Source: an uncultured Oscillospiraceae bacterium (GTDB lineage Bacteria > Bacillota > Clostridia > Oscillospirales > Oscillospiraceae). Taken from it: a DNA stretch of 61,790 nt. Numbering within the stretch: position 1 is the stretch's first letter; the number at the start of each line of letters is the position of its first letter. Location of the stretch: NCBI GenBank assembly GCA_947626785.1, contig CANQTO010000013.1, forward strand, positions 1 through 61,790, written 5' to 3'. The notes beneath the pieces were generated by a model that saw only the letters and a list, made by a program, of their open reading frames with translations, made no database searches and was not told the origin of the DNA. This document shows, piece after piece, positions 31,384 to 41,921 of the stretch. The translations under genes were made by a program, and so were the position numbers.

Positions 31384-32661
31384 TTATGCCGCGCCCTGGA
31401 GGACCTCGTCCTGGAGGCGGTACTCATCCATCCGCTGCACACAGCCGGCCGTGTCCGTCCTGCCCCGGAACAGCTCGTCAAAGGCGGCGGCCACGTCCTC
31501 GGCGCTGTAGCCCACGATCTTGGTGGCGGCGGTAGAGACCCGCTCGTTCTCTGAGATGGAGGCCTGGGCGTCGGTCACCATCTGGGACTGGATGTTGGTG
31601 GTCTGTCCCTTGAAGCAGCTGACGGTGGAGATCCCGTCAAAGGCCACGTTGTAGTTCTCGGGGGTTGCGCAGAAGGCCAGAAAGTCCAGCGCCGCGTCCA
31701 GCTGGGCGCTGTTCTTGTTCACCATCATCATGTTCAGGTTGCCGCCCTCATAGCTGCCGCTGTCGGCAGTGCCCATGAAGACGGGCATCAGGGCGAAGTC
31801 CTCCATGCCGTACTGATTCCCGGCGGCGAAGTCCGTATAAAACCAGGTGTCCCAGATAAAGGTCATCACCGCCTGGCCGGAGCCCAGGGCGGTGGACACG
31901 TCGTCCCAGCCGGTGTCCAGGTAGTCAGAGCCGAACCAGCCGGCCTTGGCGGCGCTGCCGATCCAGTTGACCATGTCCGCCACGGCGGGGATGTCGGCGT
32001 AGCTGAGCTCGTTGGCGTTCAGCTGCTCCAGCAGGGCCGGATCGTCGGCAAAGATGGGGTCCAGGCCGAACTGGAACATCCAGGTACAGCCGTCGGCGGG
32101 CCAACAGATAGGCGTATAGTTCAGCTCCTTGAGCACCTGGCAGAGCATGTCGAATTCCGCCTGGGTGGAGGCAGGGCGCAGGCCCAGACTGTCCAGCAGG
32201 GTCTTGTTATAGTAGCAGCCGGAGACGGAGCTCTCCCAGAAGGGCAGGCCCAGCAGACGCCCCTCCCGGTCCTGACAGTAGGCCAGGGCGCTCTCCGTCA
32301 GGTCGGAGACCCAGCTCTCTCCGCTCAAATCGCAGAAGTTCTCCGCCGGGGAGAAGCGGTTCAGGTCCGCGTTGTGGAAGTGCAGGAAGATGTCCGGCTG
32401 GTTCCCGGCGGCGAACTGCTTGGCGGCCTCGGCTTCAAACTCGGCGTCCTCATAGGACAGCAGGCGCAGCTTGTTGCCGGTGGCCGTCTCATACAGCTGG
32501 AAGATGCTGGTCAGATAGCTCTTTTCCATGTCGCTCTTCCGGCCCATCACGGTCAGAGTGAGCTGCTCCGGATCGGCGCTCTCCTGGGTGCCGCCTCCGC
32601 AGGCGGCCAGGCAAAGGGTCAGGGCCGCCAACAGCAGCAGGCACAGGATACGCTTCTTCAT
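31384..32661 (-). CDS. Extracellular solute-binding lipoprotein (ABC family 1) without permease genes
   Basis: A 425-aa lipoprotein (signal peptide with lipobox LCLAAC, lipidated Cys at about 21). The mature part follows sugar-type family 1 solute-binding proteins: AAKQFAAGNQPDIFLHFHNADLNRF, LPFWESSVSGCYYNKTLLDSLGL, GQAVMTFIWDTWF. Its start overlaps the stop of the hybrid kinase gene by 4 bp (ATGA), and no transporter permease or ATPase is adjacent. It therefore probably delivers ligand information to the kinase rather than feeding a transporter, or it uses a shared transporter elsewhere. Confidence 0.85.
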   Translation of the reverse strand: MKKRILCLLLLAALTLCLAACGGGTQESADPEQLTLTVMGRKSDMEKSYLTSIFQLYETATGNKLRLLSYEDAEFEAEAAKQFAAGNQPDIFLHFHNADLNRFSPAENFCDLSGESWVSDLTESALAYCQDREGRLLGLPFWESSVSGCYYNKTLLDSLGLRPASTQAEFDMLCQVLKELNYTPICWPADGCTWMFQFGLDPIFADDPALLEQLNANELSYADIPAVADMVNWIGSAAKAGWFGSDYLDTGWDDVSTALGSGQAVMTFIWDTWFYTDFAAGNQYGMEDFALMPVFMGTADSGSYEGGNLNMMMVNKNSAQLDAALDFLAFCATPENYNVAFDGISTVSCFKGQTTNIQSQMVTDAQASISENERVSTAATKIVGYSAEDVAAAFDELFRGRTDTAGCVQRMDEYRLQDEVLQGAA

Positions 32662-35612
32662 TTGCCGTCTCCTCCTTGTTCTCGCTGGCTCAGGAGCCTC
32701 CCCACCAGCTCCCGCACGGCGTTCATGTCGATGGGCTTGGCCAGGTGCCCGTCCATGCCCGCCGCCAGGGCGTTGCGCACGTCCTCGGCAAAGGTGTTGG
32801 CCGTCATGGCCACGATGGGGATGTCCTCCGCCTGGGGATGGCCGCAGGCGCGGATCTGCCGGGTGGCCTCGTAGCCGTTCATCACCGGCATCTGCACGTC
32901 CATCAGGATCATATCGAAGTGGCCGGGCGCGGACTTTTTAAACAGCTCTACCGCCTCCTGGCCGTTGACAGCCAGCTCGCAGCTGGCCCCCTCCATAGCC
33001 AGGACCTCGGTCAGGATCTCCGCGTTCAGCTCGTTGTCCTCCGCCACCAGGAACAGCCGGCCCTCCATGACCCGCTCAGGGACCGGCGCGGACTTCTCCG
33101 GAAGAGTAGCTATGGGCCGGTCGGTAAACAGGGGCTCGATGGCCTGCCAGAAGGTGGAGGTGAAGAAGGGCTTAGGCATAAAGGCGTTGATGCCCGCCTG
33201 CCGGGCCTGCTCCTCAATATCGGCCCAGTCGTAGGAGGTCAGCACCAGGATGGGCACCTTTTCGCCCACCTGCCGCCGGATCCTCCGGGCGGTCTCCACC
33301 CCGTCCAGCCCGGGCATTTTCCAGTCCAGCAGAATGACATGGAAGTCCCGTCCCTGGCGGTGGGCCAGGACGGCCTCCTCCACAGCGGCCTCGCCGGAGG
33401 TCACGGTGGCCACGTCCACGCCCGTATCCCGCATCATCTCCCGGATGTCCCGGCAGACCTCCTCCTCGTCGTCCGCCACCAACAGGCGGCTGACCTTGTG
33501 CCGGAACCAGGAATCGCCCTCGTCCTGCTCGGGCAGGGCGAAGGACAGCTCCACGGTAAAGGTGCTGCCCTGGCCGGGCTTGCTCTCCAGGCGGATGATG
33601 CCGCCCATCAGATCCACCAGGTTCTTGGTGATGGCCATGCCCAGGCCGGTGCCCTGGATCTTATTGGTGACGGAGCTGATCTCCCGGCTGAAGGGGGCGA
33701 AGACCTGCTTCTGGAACTCCTCGCTCATGCCGATGCCGTTGTCCTTCACGGCGAAGCGGAGCTTGGCGTATTGGGGCGCGGGCCGCTCCAGCTCGCTGAC
33801 GGTGAATTCGATCCGCCCGCCCTCGGGGGTGTATTTGATGGCGTTGGAGAGAAGGTTGATCAAGATCTGGTTCAGGCGCAGCCGGTCGCCGATGATCTGC
33901 TCCGGCGGCGCGCCCTGGATATAGATGTCGAAGCTCTGGTCCTTGGCCTTGGCCTGGGGCCGCAGGATGATGCTCAGCTCCTCCAGCAGCTCCGGCAGGC
34001 TGAAGCGGTCCACGTTCAGAGAGGTCTTGCCGCTCTCGATCTTGCTCATGTCCAGCACGTCGTTGATCAGGCTGAGCAGATGGTGGCTGGAGGCGGCGAT
34101 CTTGCGGGTGTACTCCCGGACCTTCTCCGGGTCGTCCGCGTCCTTCTCCAGCAGCACCGAGAAGCCCACGATGGCGTTCATGGGGGTGCGGATGTCGTGG
34201 GACATGTTGGATAGGAAGTTGCTCTTGGCCTCGTTGGCGCTGCGGGCGGCGGTCAGAGCCTCCTGGAGATGCTGGTTCATCAGCTGCTCCTGGGTCCGGT
34301 CGGACAGGACGAAGATGTACTTCTTCGTCTCCTGGATGCTCATGTGGTACACTGTCATCCGGTAAAAGCGCCGCTCGCCGGTGGTCTGGTGCCGGTATTC
34401 ATACTCCCAGCTGCGGCTGGCCTGGAGAGGGACGGTCTCCAGCTCGGCCTGGGGGATGACCACGTCGGTATTGACGGCGCAGGTCTCCATGACCCGGATA
34501 TCCTTCCGGACCGCCTCCGCCGGGATGCCCAGGAGCCGCTCCACATTGGGGCTCACGTAGTCCACGGTCTGGTCTTGGGCGTCGATCATGATGAAGATAT
34601 CGTCCACGCTGGCGGACAGCACGTCGAACATCCGCTCCCGGTACTGGAGCTCCAGCCGGCTCTTCCGGGACAGGCTGCGGCTGCGCAGGATGATGGGGGC
34701 GACGACCAGGGACCCAACCAGCAGGAAGATGACGATCAGCACGGCCATCGTGCTCTTCTGCACGGCCAGGAAACCGGCGCTGACGGCGCTCTCGGGCACC
34801 GCGCTGAGGAGGATATAGTCCTGGTAGCCCACGTTCTGGTACAAAATGCAGTGGTCCACGCCGCTGATCTCGCAGCGGATCAGGCCGGAGGTCCCGGACT
34901 CCCAGTCGTTTTGGAGGGCGGCCAACTCCTCCTCGTTCAGGTCGGAGGCGGCCTTCAGGTAGACCAGGTAATTGCTGAACACGCTGCCGCCGGTCTGGGT
35001 GGAGAGCAGCACGGTGCCGTCCCGGTGGATGACAAAGCTCTTGGCGGCGCCGGAAAAGGCGTCCACCCGCAGGGCGTTGGCCAGGTCCGCGTTGGTATAG
35101 CTGACGGCCACGGCGTCAAAATCAAAGCCCCGGAAGGTCCCCTTGCGGCTGGGGGCGGCGAAGACTGTGACCTCCTGGCCGGAGGGCAGGGTCAGACCGG
35201 CCATGATGGGCTCCCGCCACTGGCTGAGGGTCTGGTGGACGCCGCTCAGATCCGCGGAGTCCCGCAGGCCGTCCGGCGTCATGCACTTGCCGTCTTCGGA
35301 CAGAAAATAGAAGCCGGAAAAGCCCCAATAGTCCTGCTTGCTCCGGATGAATTCCGCCTCGGCCCGGCTGTCCGCCTCCTTGTCCGCCAGGGCAAAATAG
35401 TCGTCACAGCTGTTGAGCAGGCCCCAGTTGCGCTCCACGAACAGGCCGAAGGAGCGGTTCACCTGGCCGTAGATCTCCCGGAGGTGGTCGGTGCTGTCCT
35501 CATAGATCTTTTGGGAGATGAAGGCAAAGTAGACCGCCCCGATGAGCACAGCGGCAAGGCCCACGAGGCACATCAGCAGAGATGGTAAGATTTTTCCGAA
35601 CCGTTTTTTCAT
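32658..35612 (-). CDS. Hybrid histidine kinase with two receiver domains
   Basis: A 984-aa membrane sensor. Order: transmembrane helix (about 10-30), extracellular dCache-like sensor (about 35-275), second helix (about 280-305), PAS (about 320-430), HisKA with phospho-His in SNMSHDIRTPMNAIVGFS, HATPase (KDNGIGMS, GTGLGMAITKNL), receiver 1 (DWKMPGLDG) and receiver 2 (MDVQMPVMNG). No DNA-binding output is fused, so it must signal through another regulator or an Hpt protein. The ATG at 35612 is chosen (AAGGAG upstream, then the helix). Coupling with the solute-binding gene suggests sensing of its ligand. Confidence 0.9.
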   Translation of the reverse strand: MKKRFGKILPSLLMCLVGLAAVLIGAVYFAFISQKIYEDSTDHLREIYGQVNRSFGLFVERNWGLLNSCDDYFALADKEADSRAEAEFIRSKQDYWGFSGFYFLSEDGKCMTPDGLRDSADLSGVHQTLSQWREPIMAGLTLPSGQEVTVFAAPSRKGTFRGFDFDAVAVSYTNADLANALRVDAFSGAAKSFVIHRDGTVLLSTQTGGSVFSNYLVYLKAASDLNEEELAALQNDWESGTSGLIRCEISGVDHCILYQNVGYQDYILLSAVPESAVSAGFLAVQKSTMAVLIVIFLLVGSLVVAPIILRSRSLSRKSRLELQYRERMFDVLSASVDDIFIMIDAQDQTVDYVSPNVERLLGIPAEAVRKDIRVMETCAVNTDVVIPQAELETVPLQASRSWEYEYRHQTTGERRFYRMTVYHMSIQETKKYIFVLSDRTQEQLMNQHLQEALTAARSANEAKSNFLSNMSHDIRTPMNAIVGFSVLLEKDADDPEKVREYTRKIAASSHHLLSLINDVLDMSKIESGKTSLNVDRFSLPELLEELSIILRPQAKAKDQSFDIYIQGAPPEQIIGDRLRLNQILINLLSNAIKYTPEGGRIEFTVSELERPAPQYAKLRFAVKDNGIGMSEEFQKQVFAPFSREISSVTNKIQGTGLGMAITKNLVDLMGGIIRLESKPGQGSTFTVELSFALPEQDEGDSWFRHKVSRLLVADDEEEVCRDIREMMRDTGVDVATVTSGEAAVEEAVLAHRQGRDFHVILLDWKMPGLDGVETARRIRRQVGEKVPILVLTSYDWADIEEQARQAGINAFMPKPFFTSTFWQAIEPLFTDRPIATLPEKSAPVPERVMEGRLFLVAEDNELNAEILTEVLAMEGASCELAVNGQEAVELFKKSAPGHFDMILMDVQMPVMNGYEATRQIRACGHPQAEDIPIVAMTANTFAEDVRNALAAGMDGHLAKPIDMNAVRELVGRLLSQREQGGDGK

Positions 35613-35727
35613 AAAGAGGCCGCGCTCCTTATCAGACAAGCGGATTGTTTTATAAAGTGAAAGTATTCTAACATGAATAAACGGAGAAATCAACGAAATA
35701 CTTCATAGCCTGAAAGAATTTCCCGGT

Positions 35728-37242
35728 TTATTGCCCTGCGGGGCCCAGCACCACTTCCTCCAGCCCATAATATTCCGCCAGAGCCTGGTTCTGCCAGCCG
35801 AAGGGGACATCCTGGATGTCGTCATAGTACAGCAGATAGGGCCGGACGGTGAAGGCGGGCAGCTCCACCCGCTTCTCCCCGGACCGGAGCAGGGCGAGCC
35901 GTGCCTCCGCCTCGGCGTCATATTGGGCGGCGGCTCCACCCAGCAGGGCCCCGGCGGCGGAAGCGCCGGACAGGCGGTTCCAGTTCCCGGAGGCCACATA
36001 GAAGGCCGATACCGCCCCGGCGCCGATCACGACGGCGGCCAGGAAGCCCGCGGTCCGGGCGCGGAGCCGGGCGGGGGAGGGGAGGCTCTTATTGGCAAGC
36101 AGCCCCTGAAGAGCCGCGATAATTGCCGCTTCCCCAAAGACGCAGAGGATGCACCAGAGATAAAAGCGGATGTTCTGCACCCGCGCTTCCCCTACGTTCC
36201 CCATGGCGAAAAGGGTGGGGGCAAAGGAGGAGGCAAAGGCGGAAAAGATCAGCAGCAGCAGCCCCGCCGCCGGCAGGAGCCGGAGCCCGCGGGGGAGCTT
36301 TTTTCGGCACAGCCGCCACAGGAAGGGGGCCAGAAAGAGCAGAGCCAGCAGCACCAGGGGCATAGAGGTCCAGGAGAGGGCAAAGCCGGCCGCCTCCCGG
36401 TAAGAGCGGAGGATGCTGCCCAGAGCGGAGCCCCGCTCGAAATAGCTCTGCCGGACCGCGTTGCCGGGGGCAAGGACGCTGGTGAGAAAGCCGGCCAGCG
36501 TGGCCGCGCTGATGAGGGCAAAGCCGGCCCGGTCCCGCCGCCGGAGCAGGGACAGCAGCAGAAACAGCAGCGCCATCTCCGCGCTGAGGAGGGCCGAAAC
36601 ATAGTTCCCGCCGCCCAGCAGCAGGCCCAGCAGGCAGCCCAGCGCCACCCGGGGCCAGGCCTTCTTCCGCTCCAGCAGCAGCCCGGCCAGCAGAGCGCAC
36701 TGGAGCAGCATCAGGCAGTGGAACAGCCCGTAATAACAGGCGCCGTTCCACCAGTAGAGGCCCTGCACCGGCGAGGGGAGCAGGTGGATCTGCAGCAGGA
36801 GCAGCAGCCCGGCGATCAGATCGCCCAGATCCTTCTCCCCCAGCAGCCGCCCGCACAGGACGCGGAAGAACCAGAAGGTGCTCAAGAGCAGCGACGCCAG
36901 CAGGATCAGGGGAGTGACGGCATAAAAGGAGTCCCCAAAAATACCGGGCTGAAGAGAAAACAGAAAGATAGCCGTGTAGGTGCCCTGCCAGCTCCCGTAA
37001 GTCGCCGCGACCTCCCAGAGGGCAGTCTTCAAGACGGCCCACAGGCTGTGGCTCTCCGTCCAGGCCAGGTGGGTCGCGATGCTGTATGAATAATCGTCGG
37101 CACAGCTGTGATCGTACACAGCCAGGCAGAGCATGGGGATAAGGCTCAGAAGCAGCGCCAGCCAGACGAGACGCTTCCAGAAGCGCGGACTGGTCAGGCG
37201 TTCAAGGCGCCGGGCCCGGAGTTCCTCCCGGGGCAGATCCAT
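35728..37242 (-). CDS. Polytopic membrane protein, DUF6056/glycosyltransferase C-like
   Basis: A 504-aa protein with about twelve transmembrane helices. The N-terminal YDHSCADDYSYSIATHLAW segment, with adjacent Asp residues in the first loop, and the later SWQGTYTAIFLFSLQPG and LYWWNGACYYG segments match DUF6056 proteins. These resemble GT-C glycosyltransferases and polyprenyl-phosphate sugar transferases. It is probably a surface-glycan modifying enzyme. The isolated position (own transcript) gives no further hint. Confidence 0.7.
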   Translation of the reverse strand: MDLPREELRARRLERLTSPRFWKRLVWLALLLSLIPMLCLAVYDHSCADDYSYSIATHLAWTESHSLWAVLKTALWEVAATYGSWQGTYTAIFLFSLQPGIFGDSFYAVTPLILLASLLLSTFWFFRVLCGRLLGEKDLGDLIAGLLLLLQIHLLPSPVQGLYWWNGACYYGLFHCLMLLQCALLAGLLLERKKAWPRVALGCLLGLLLGGGNYVSALLSAEMALLFLLLSLLRRRDRAGFALISAATLAGFLTSVLAPGNAVRQSYFERGSALGSILRSYREAAGFALSWTSMPLVLLALLFLAPFLWRLCRKKLPRGLRLLPAAGLLLLIFSAFASSFAPTLFAMGNVGEARVQNIRFYLWCILCVFGEAAIIAALQGLLANKSLPSPARLRARTAGFLAAVVIGAGAVSAFYVASGNWNRLSGASAAGALLGGAAAQYDAEAEARLALLRSGEKRVELPAFTVRPYLLYYDDIQDVPFGWQNQALAEYYGLEEVVLGPAGQ

Positions 37243-37319
37243 AACAGCGCGTCCTCCTATGGGTGATTTACCAACTTAAAAGTATAACATGCCCGGAAAT
37301 GGCTGTCAAACAAGACTTC

Positions 37320-39815
37320 TCAAAGATAGCGCCCCGTCACGCTCTCCGGGCAGGCCTTAAGCTCCTCCGGCGTCCCGGCGGCCACGATCTGCCCTCCGGC
37401 CTCGCCGCCGCCGGGGCCCATGTCCACCAGATAGTCGGCGCTGCGGATCAGGTCCAGGTCGTGCTCGATGACCAGCACCGTGGCCCCCTGGTCCAGCAGG
37501 GCCTGAAAGACCTCCGTCAGCTTCCGCACGTCCAGGGGGTGCAGGCCGATGGTGGGCTCGTCGAAGACGAAGAGCGTGTCGCTCTGGCCACGGCCCATCT
37601 CGCTGGCAAGCTTCAGCCGCTGGGCCTCCCCGCCGGAGAGACCCGGCGTCTGCTCGCCCAGGGTCAAATAGCCCAGGCCCACCTCGTGGAGGAGGGACAG
37701 GCGGCCCCGGACCGTCCTCAGGTCGCCGCAGGCCTCCAGGGCCTCATCCACGCTCAGGGCCATCAGCTCCGGCAGGGACAGGGCAGCGCCGCTTTTCGAT
37801 TCCCGGAGCACCTCGTAGGCCGCCGTACTGTAGCGGGAGCCGCCGCAGTCCGGGCAGGGGATATCCACGTCCGGCAGGAATTGCACGTCCAGGCTGACGC
37901 TGCCGGTCCCGTCGCAGCCGGGGCAGCGCAGGGAGCCGGTGTTGTAGGAGAAGTCCCCGGCCTTGTAGCCCCGGGCCTTTGCCCCGGGGGTCCGGGCGTA
38001 GATCTTCCGTAGCTCGTCGTGCACGTCGGCGTAGGTGGCGACGGTGGAGCGGACGTTGACGCCGATAGGGGTGGCGTCGATGAGCTTGACCTGCCGGATG
38101 CCCGGCGCGTCCAGGGTGCGGACATGGGGCGGCAGGGGCTTTCCCGCCGCCGCGGCCTCCAGGGCCGGGACCAGGCTCTCCAGGACCAGGGTGGTCTTGC
38201 CGGAGCCGGACACCCCCGTCACCACCGTCAGCCGCCCCTTGGGAAGGCGCAGCTCCAGGGGCTTTACCGTGTGCAGAGGGCCGGTGGACAGGCAGATCTC
38301 GCCCAGGTCAAACAGCGCCTCCGGCGCGCAGCGGGGCCGCAGGGCGGGCCGGGCCTCCGGGGCCAGAAAGGGCCCGATCCGGGAGGCGGGATCTCCGATG
38401 AGCTCCGGGACGCTGCCCTGGGCGATGACGCGGCCCCCGTCGGCCCCCGCGCCGGGGCCCAGCTCGATGAGCCAGCCGGCGTGGGAGAGGACCTGGCAGT
38501 CGTGGTCCACCAGCACCACCGAGTTGCCGTCCGCCGCTAGATCGTCCAGGACCCCGGTCAGGCCCTCCAGGTTGGCCGGGTGCAGGCCGATGGAGGGCTC
38601 GTCCAGCACGTACAACACGCCGGTGCTCCGGTTGCGCAGGGCACGGGCCAGCTGGACCCGCTGCCGCTCCCCGGTAGAGAGGGTGGAGGAGGCCCGGTCC
38701 AGGGTGAGATAGCTGAGGCCCAGTTCCGTCAGCCGCCGGGCGGCGGCCAGGAAGGAGGCGCAGATGCTCTCCGCCATGGGGCGCATCTCCTCGGGCAGGG
38801 AGGCGGGCACCCCCTCCACCCATTCGATCAGCTCTCCCAGGCTCATCTGGCAGGCCTGGGCCAGGGAGATGCCCCGCAGGCGCGGGGCCCGGGCCGCCTC
38901 CGACAGGCGGGTCCCCCCGCAGTCGGGGCACAGATCCTGCCGCAGGAATTTCTCCACCCGCTTCATGCCCTTCTCGTCCTTGACCTTGTTCAGGGCGTTC
39001 TCTACGGTGTACACCGCGTTATAATAGGTAAAATCCAGCTCCGCGAAGTCCTCGCTGTTCTTGGAGCGGTAGAGGATGTGTTTTTTCTCCGCCGGGCCGT
39101 TGAAGACGATGTCCCGCTCCCGCTCCGTCAGCTGGGAGAAGGGCACGTCCGTGCGCACGCCCATGGCCCGGCACACGTCGGTCATCAGGGACCACATCAG
39201 GCTGTTCCAGGGGGCCACGGCCCCCTGGTCGATGGACAGGGACTCGTCCGGCACCAGGGTGGACCGGTCCACACTGCGCACGACCCCCGTCCCGGAGCAG
39301 CGGGGGCAGGCCCCCTGGCTGTTGAAGGCCAGCTCTTCCGCCCCCGGTGCCCGGACCCGCTCGCCGCAGACCGGGCAGAACATGGGCCGCTCCGCCGCCA
39401 CATCCAGGCTGGGCGGCAAATAGTGCCCGTTGGGGCAGCGGTGGCTTGCCAGGCGGGAGAACATCAGCCGCAGGCTGTTCAAAAGCTCCGTGGAGGTGCC
39501 GAAGGTGCTGCGGATGCCCGGCACGGCGGGCCGCTGGTGCAGGGCCAGGGCCGCGGGGATGTAGCGCAGCTCGTCCACCTGGGCGGCGGCCGCCTGGGTC
39601 ATGCGCCGGCGGGTATAGGTGGAGAGGGACTCCAGATAACGCCGGGAGCCCTCGGCGTACAGGACGCCCAGGGCCAGGGAGGACTTCCCGGAGCCGGAGA
39701 CCCCGGCCACGCCCACGATCTTATGCAGGGGGATGTCCAGGTCGATGTTTTTCAGGTTGTGGACCCGGGCGCCCCGGATCTGAATGGCCTCCGGGCCTTT
39801 TTCGCGTTTGCTCAC
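37320..39815 (-). CDS. UvrA-like ABC ATPase (short, UvrA2-type)
   Basis: An 831-aa tandem ABC ATPase of the UvrA family. Walker A motifs are [13 protein letters not shown] (about 35-47) and [15 protein letters not shown]. Signatures are [14 protein letters not shown] and [14 protein letters not shown], with CxxC zinc modules ([32 protein letters not shown]). It is about 110 aa shorter than housekeeping UvrA (about 940), consistent with loss of the UvrB-binding part, as in UvrA2/DrrC-type paralogues tied to drug or DNA-damage tolerance. No uvrB is next to it. The ribosome site is weak. Confidence 0.85.
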   Translation of the reverse strand: MSKREKGPEAIQIRGARVHNLKNIDLDIPLHKIVGVAGVSGSGKSSLALGVLYAEGSRRYLESLSTYTRRRMTQAAAAQVDELRYIPAALALHQRPAVPGIRSTFGTSTELLNSLRLMFSRLASHRCPNGHYLPPSLDVAAERPMFCPVCGERVRAPGAEELAFNSQGACPRCSGTGVVRSVDRSTLVPDESLSIDQGAVAPWNSLMWSLMTDVCRAMGVRTDVPFSQLTERERDIVFNGPAEKKHILYRSKNSEDFAELDFTYYNAVYTVENALNKVKDEKGMKRVEKFLRQDLCPDCGGTRLSEAARAPRLRGISLAQACQMSLGELIEWVEGVPASLPEEMRPMAESICASFLAAARRLTELGLSYLTLDRASSTLSTGERQRVQLARALRNRSTGVLYVLDEPSIGLHPANLEGLTGVLDDLAADGNSVVLVDHDCQVLSHAGWLIELGPGAGADGGRVIAQGSVPELIGDPASRIGPFLAPEARPALRPRCAPEALFDLGEICLSTGPLHTVKPLELRLPKGRLTVVTGVSGSGKTTLVLESLVPALEAAAAGKPLPPHVRTLDAPGIRQVKLIDATPIGVNVRSTVATYADVHDELRKIYARTPGAKARGYKAGDFSYNTGSLRCPGCDGTGSVSLDVQFLPDVDIPCPDCGGSRYSTAAYEVLRESKSGAALSLPELMALSVDEALEACGDLRTVRGRLSLLHEVGLGYLTLGEQTPGLSGGEAQRLKLASEMGRGQSDTLFVFDEPTIGLHPLDVRKLTEVFQALLDQGATVLVIEHDLDLIRSADYLVDMGPGGGEAGGQIVAAGTPEELKACPESVTGRYL

Positions 39816-39955
39816 GGCAGTCCCTCCGCTCGTCCCATGGGGACGGTTTTCTGAATTTTACCTATCATACCATAGGAACAGGCCCGCTTCAAGGGCGAGT
39901 AAGTGCCCTGACAGAGGCGGGAAACAAAAAAATTGGCTGAAATCGAAAAAATGGT

Positions 39956-39984
39956 TTTACATTCTGAAACATTTGTACTATACT
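39956..39984 (+). promoter_or_regulatory. Promoter of the aminotransferase gene
   Basis: TTTACA (39956-39961), 17-bp spacer, TATACT (39979-39984). The start codon follows 73 bp later, leaving an untranslated leader with no clear structure. Confidence 0.7.
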
Positions 39985-40056
39985 TATGTCCATTATCCGG
40001 AGCGCAAGCTTCGCTTCACAGCATTTTCCAAAGACAACAGAAAAGGAGAACACCTC

Positions 40057-41247
40057 ATGCAGCTGAAACTGTCCAAAATGATCACCAAGCCTGATTTCCA
40101 GGGCGAATTCACCGCCAGCATCCTGGCCGCCGCCGCCTCACCGGACATCATCTCGTTTGCCGGCGGACTGCCCAACCCGGTCTCCTTCCCCATCCCCGAG
40201 ATGGAGGCCGCCACCAAGAAGGTCCTGGAGACCAACGGCGTCATCGCCCTCCAGTACAGCTCCACCGCCGGCTGGCCCGCCCTGCGCCAGTGGATCGCCA
40301 AGCGCTATGAGACCATGGGCGTCTACGGCGTGAAGCCGGAGGACATCATCGTCACCAACGGCTCCCAGCAGGCCCTGGCCATGGTGGGCGCGGCTATGCT
40401 GGATGCGGGCGACGAGATCGTGGTGGAGAACCCCACCTATCTGGTGGCGCTCCAGTCCTTCCATGTGTACGATCCTAAGGTGCTGCCCGTGACCATGAAC
40501 AAGGACGGCATCGACTGCGACGAGCTGGAGGCCACGCTGAAGGCCCATCCGGGCGTGAAGTTCGCCTACGTGATCCCCAACTTCCAGAACCCCACCGGCC
40601 TGAGCTATTCCAAGGCCGTCCGGGACCGGGCCGCGGAGATCTTCAAGGCCGCCGGCGTCCTAGTGCTGGAGGACAACCCCTACCGGGAGCTGCGCTTTGC
40701 CGGCACCGCCGCCGAGAGCTTCGGCGCGGCCCTGGGCGAGCAGTGCTGCATGTTGGGCACCTTCTCCAAGATCGTCACCCCGGGCATGCGCATCGGCTGG
40801 ATCTGCGTGCGCAACGCGGAGCTGCGGGAGAAGCTGCTCAACTTCAAGGCCACGGCCGACCTGCACACCAACATCTTCAGCCAGATGATCCTGGCCCAGT
40901 ACCTGGCCGACAACGATGTGGACGCCCACATCGAGAAGACCAAGGTCCTCTACAAGCAGAAGGCCGAATTCATGATGGACTGCATGCGCAAGTACCTGCC
41001 CGAGGGCGTGGAATTTACCCCCACCGAGGGCGGCATGTTCCTGTGGGTCACCCTGCCCGAGGGCGTCACGGCGGTGGATCTGTACCGCAAGGGCCTGGAG
41101 AAGGGCGTGGCCATCTGCCCGGGCGACCCCTTCTACGAGTACGAGCGGGGCGTGCGCACCTTCCGCATGAACTACTCCAACAGCACCGACGAGGCCATCG
41201 AGAAGGGCGTCCGCATCCTGGGCGAGGCGTGCAGGGAGCTCATGTAA
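40057..41247 (+). CDS. PLP-dependent aminotransferase (class I/II, LysN/AraT-type)
   Basis: A 396-aa fold-type I aminotransferase. Features include ISFAGGLPNPVSFP near the start, ITNGSQQAL for cofactor phosphate binding, VEDNPYRELRF with the pyridine-N Asp-type residue, the catalytic Lys in GTFSKIVTPGMRIGW, and RMNYSN with the carboxylate Arg. This subgroup includes 2-aminoadipate and aromatic/branched-chain aminotransferases. The start at 40057 has AAAGGAG; an upstream in-frame start at 39784 lies in the promoter region. The substrate is not determined. Confidence 0.88.
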   Translation: MQLKLSKMITKPDFQGEFTASILAAAASPDIISFAGGLPNPVSFPIPEMEAATKKVLETNGVIALQYSSTAGWPALRQWIAKRYETMGVYGVKPEDIIVTNGSQQALAMVGAAMLDAGDEIVVENPTYLVALQSFHVYDPKVLPVTMNKDGIDCDELEATLKAHPGVKFAYVIPNFQNPTGLSYSKAVRDRAAEIFKAAGVLVLEDNPYRELRFAGTAAESFGAALGEQCCMLGTFSKIVTPGMRIGWICVRNAELREKLLNFKATADLHTNIFSQMILAQYLADNDVDAHIEKTKVLYKQKAEFMMDCMRKYLPEGVEFTPTEGGMFLWVTLPEGVTAVDLYRKGLEKGVAICPGDPFYEYERGVRTFRMNYSNSTDEAIEKGVRILGEACRELM

Positions 41248-41286
41248 TTGCCTGAAGAAGTCCAAAAGATTTGTCAACAAACTGAA

Positions 41287-41329
41287 GCGCTCCCCTGGTT
41301 TCCCTTTGTATGGGAAGCCAGGGGGGCGC
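41287..41329. terminator. Long hairpin terminator after the aminotransferase
   Basis: GCGCTCCCCTGGTTTCCC pairs with GGGAAGCCAGGGGGGCGC (imperfect) across a 7-nt loop, followed by AAATTTGTTTG. It lies between convergent genes. Confidence 0.75.
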
Positions 41330-41360
41330 AAATTTGTTTGTGTCTATAAACTCTTGATTC

Positions 41361-41831
41361 TTAATCCACCGTAAAGAGATAGCAGGCGGCGGCGCTGTTG
41401 CCGTCCGGGTCGCTGAAGTCCTTGACGATGCGGTAGTCTCCCGCGGGCAGGGGCTCGTAGCGGCCCTCAAAGCGGAAATTGTCCTCCACCTGGGACTTGG
41501 CCGGCAGGGTCAGCAGCTGGAGGGTGACAAAATCCTGGGCGTCGGGCACCACGTACCAGGCCCCGTCCAGCTGCACCTCCAGCCGCTGGACGGCGGTAAA
41601 GGTGTGGGTCACATCGGTGAGGCTGGCATATTGCAGCGTGACCGACTCGTCCCGGCCGGGGGTCCCGGAGGCGAGGCTGATCTGGATATCCTGGGTGAAG
41701 GCGTCCTCTGCGTAGCTGCTGGGTTCCATCTGAGACTTGTCATAGGCGGGGGCGGAGTTGGAGGAAGAGCTGCAGGCGGCCAGCAGGGCCATGATGAGCA
41801 GCAGGGCGGTAAGAACAGACAGTTTTTTCAT
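41361..41831 (-). CDS. Lipoprotein with Ig-like (Big-type) domain
   Basis: A 156-aa protein with signal peptide and lipobox LLAAC (lipidated Cys at 20), a short Ser/Asn linker, and one beta-sandwich domain. The domain holds YASLTDVTHTFTAVQRLEVQLDGAWYVVP and PLPAGDYRIVKDF, the pattern of small bacterial Ig-like lipoproteins. It has a good AAGGAG ribosome site and stands alone between convergent and co-oriented genes. The role at the surface is unknown. Confidence 0.75.
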   Translation of the reverse strand: MKKLSVLTALLLIMALLAACSSSSNSAPAYDKSQMEPSSYAEDAFTQDIQISLASGTPGRDESVTLQYASLTDVTHTFTAVQRLEVQLDGAWYVVPDAQDFVTLQLLTLPAKSQVEDNFRFEGRYEPLPAGDYRIVKDFSDPDGNSAAACYLFTVD

Positions 41832-41921
41832 TTTGCACTCCTTTCGCGGCGGCAGCGCCGCTTTTTTGCTTTCATAGGTTCAGACGGCGGCGGTGGGAAA
41901 AGGTTCTCGGTCACCGCACCC

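Noticed and set aside
32676-35588. Two long plus-strand open frames opposite the hybrid kinase
   Set aside because: Composition bias of antisense frames; the kinase domains on the minus strand are complete.
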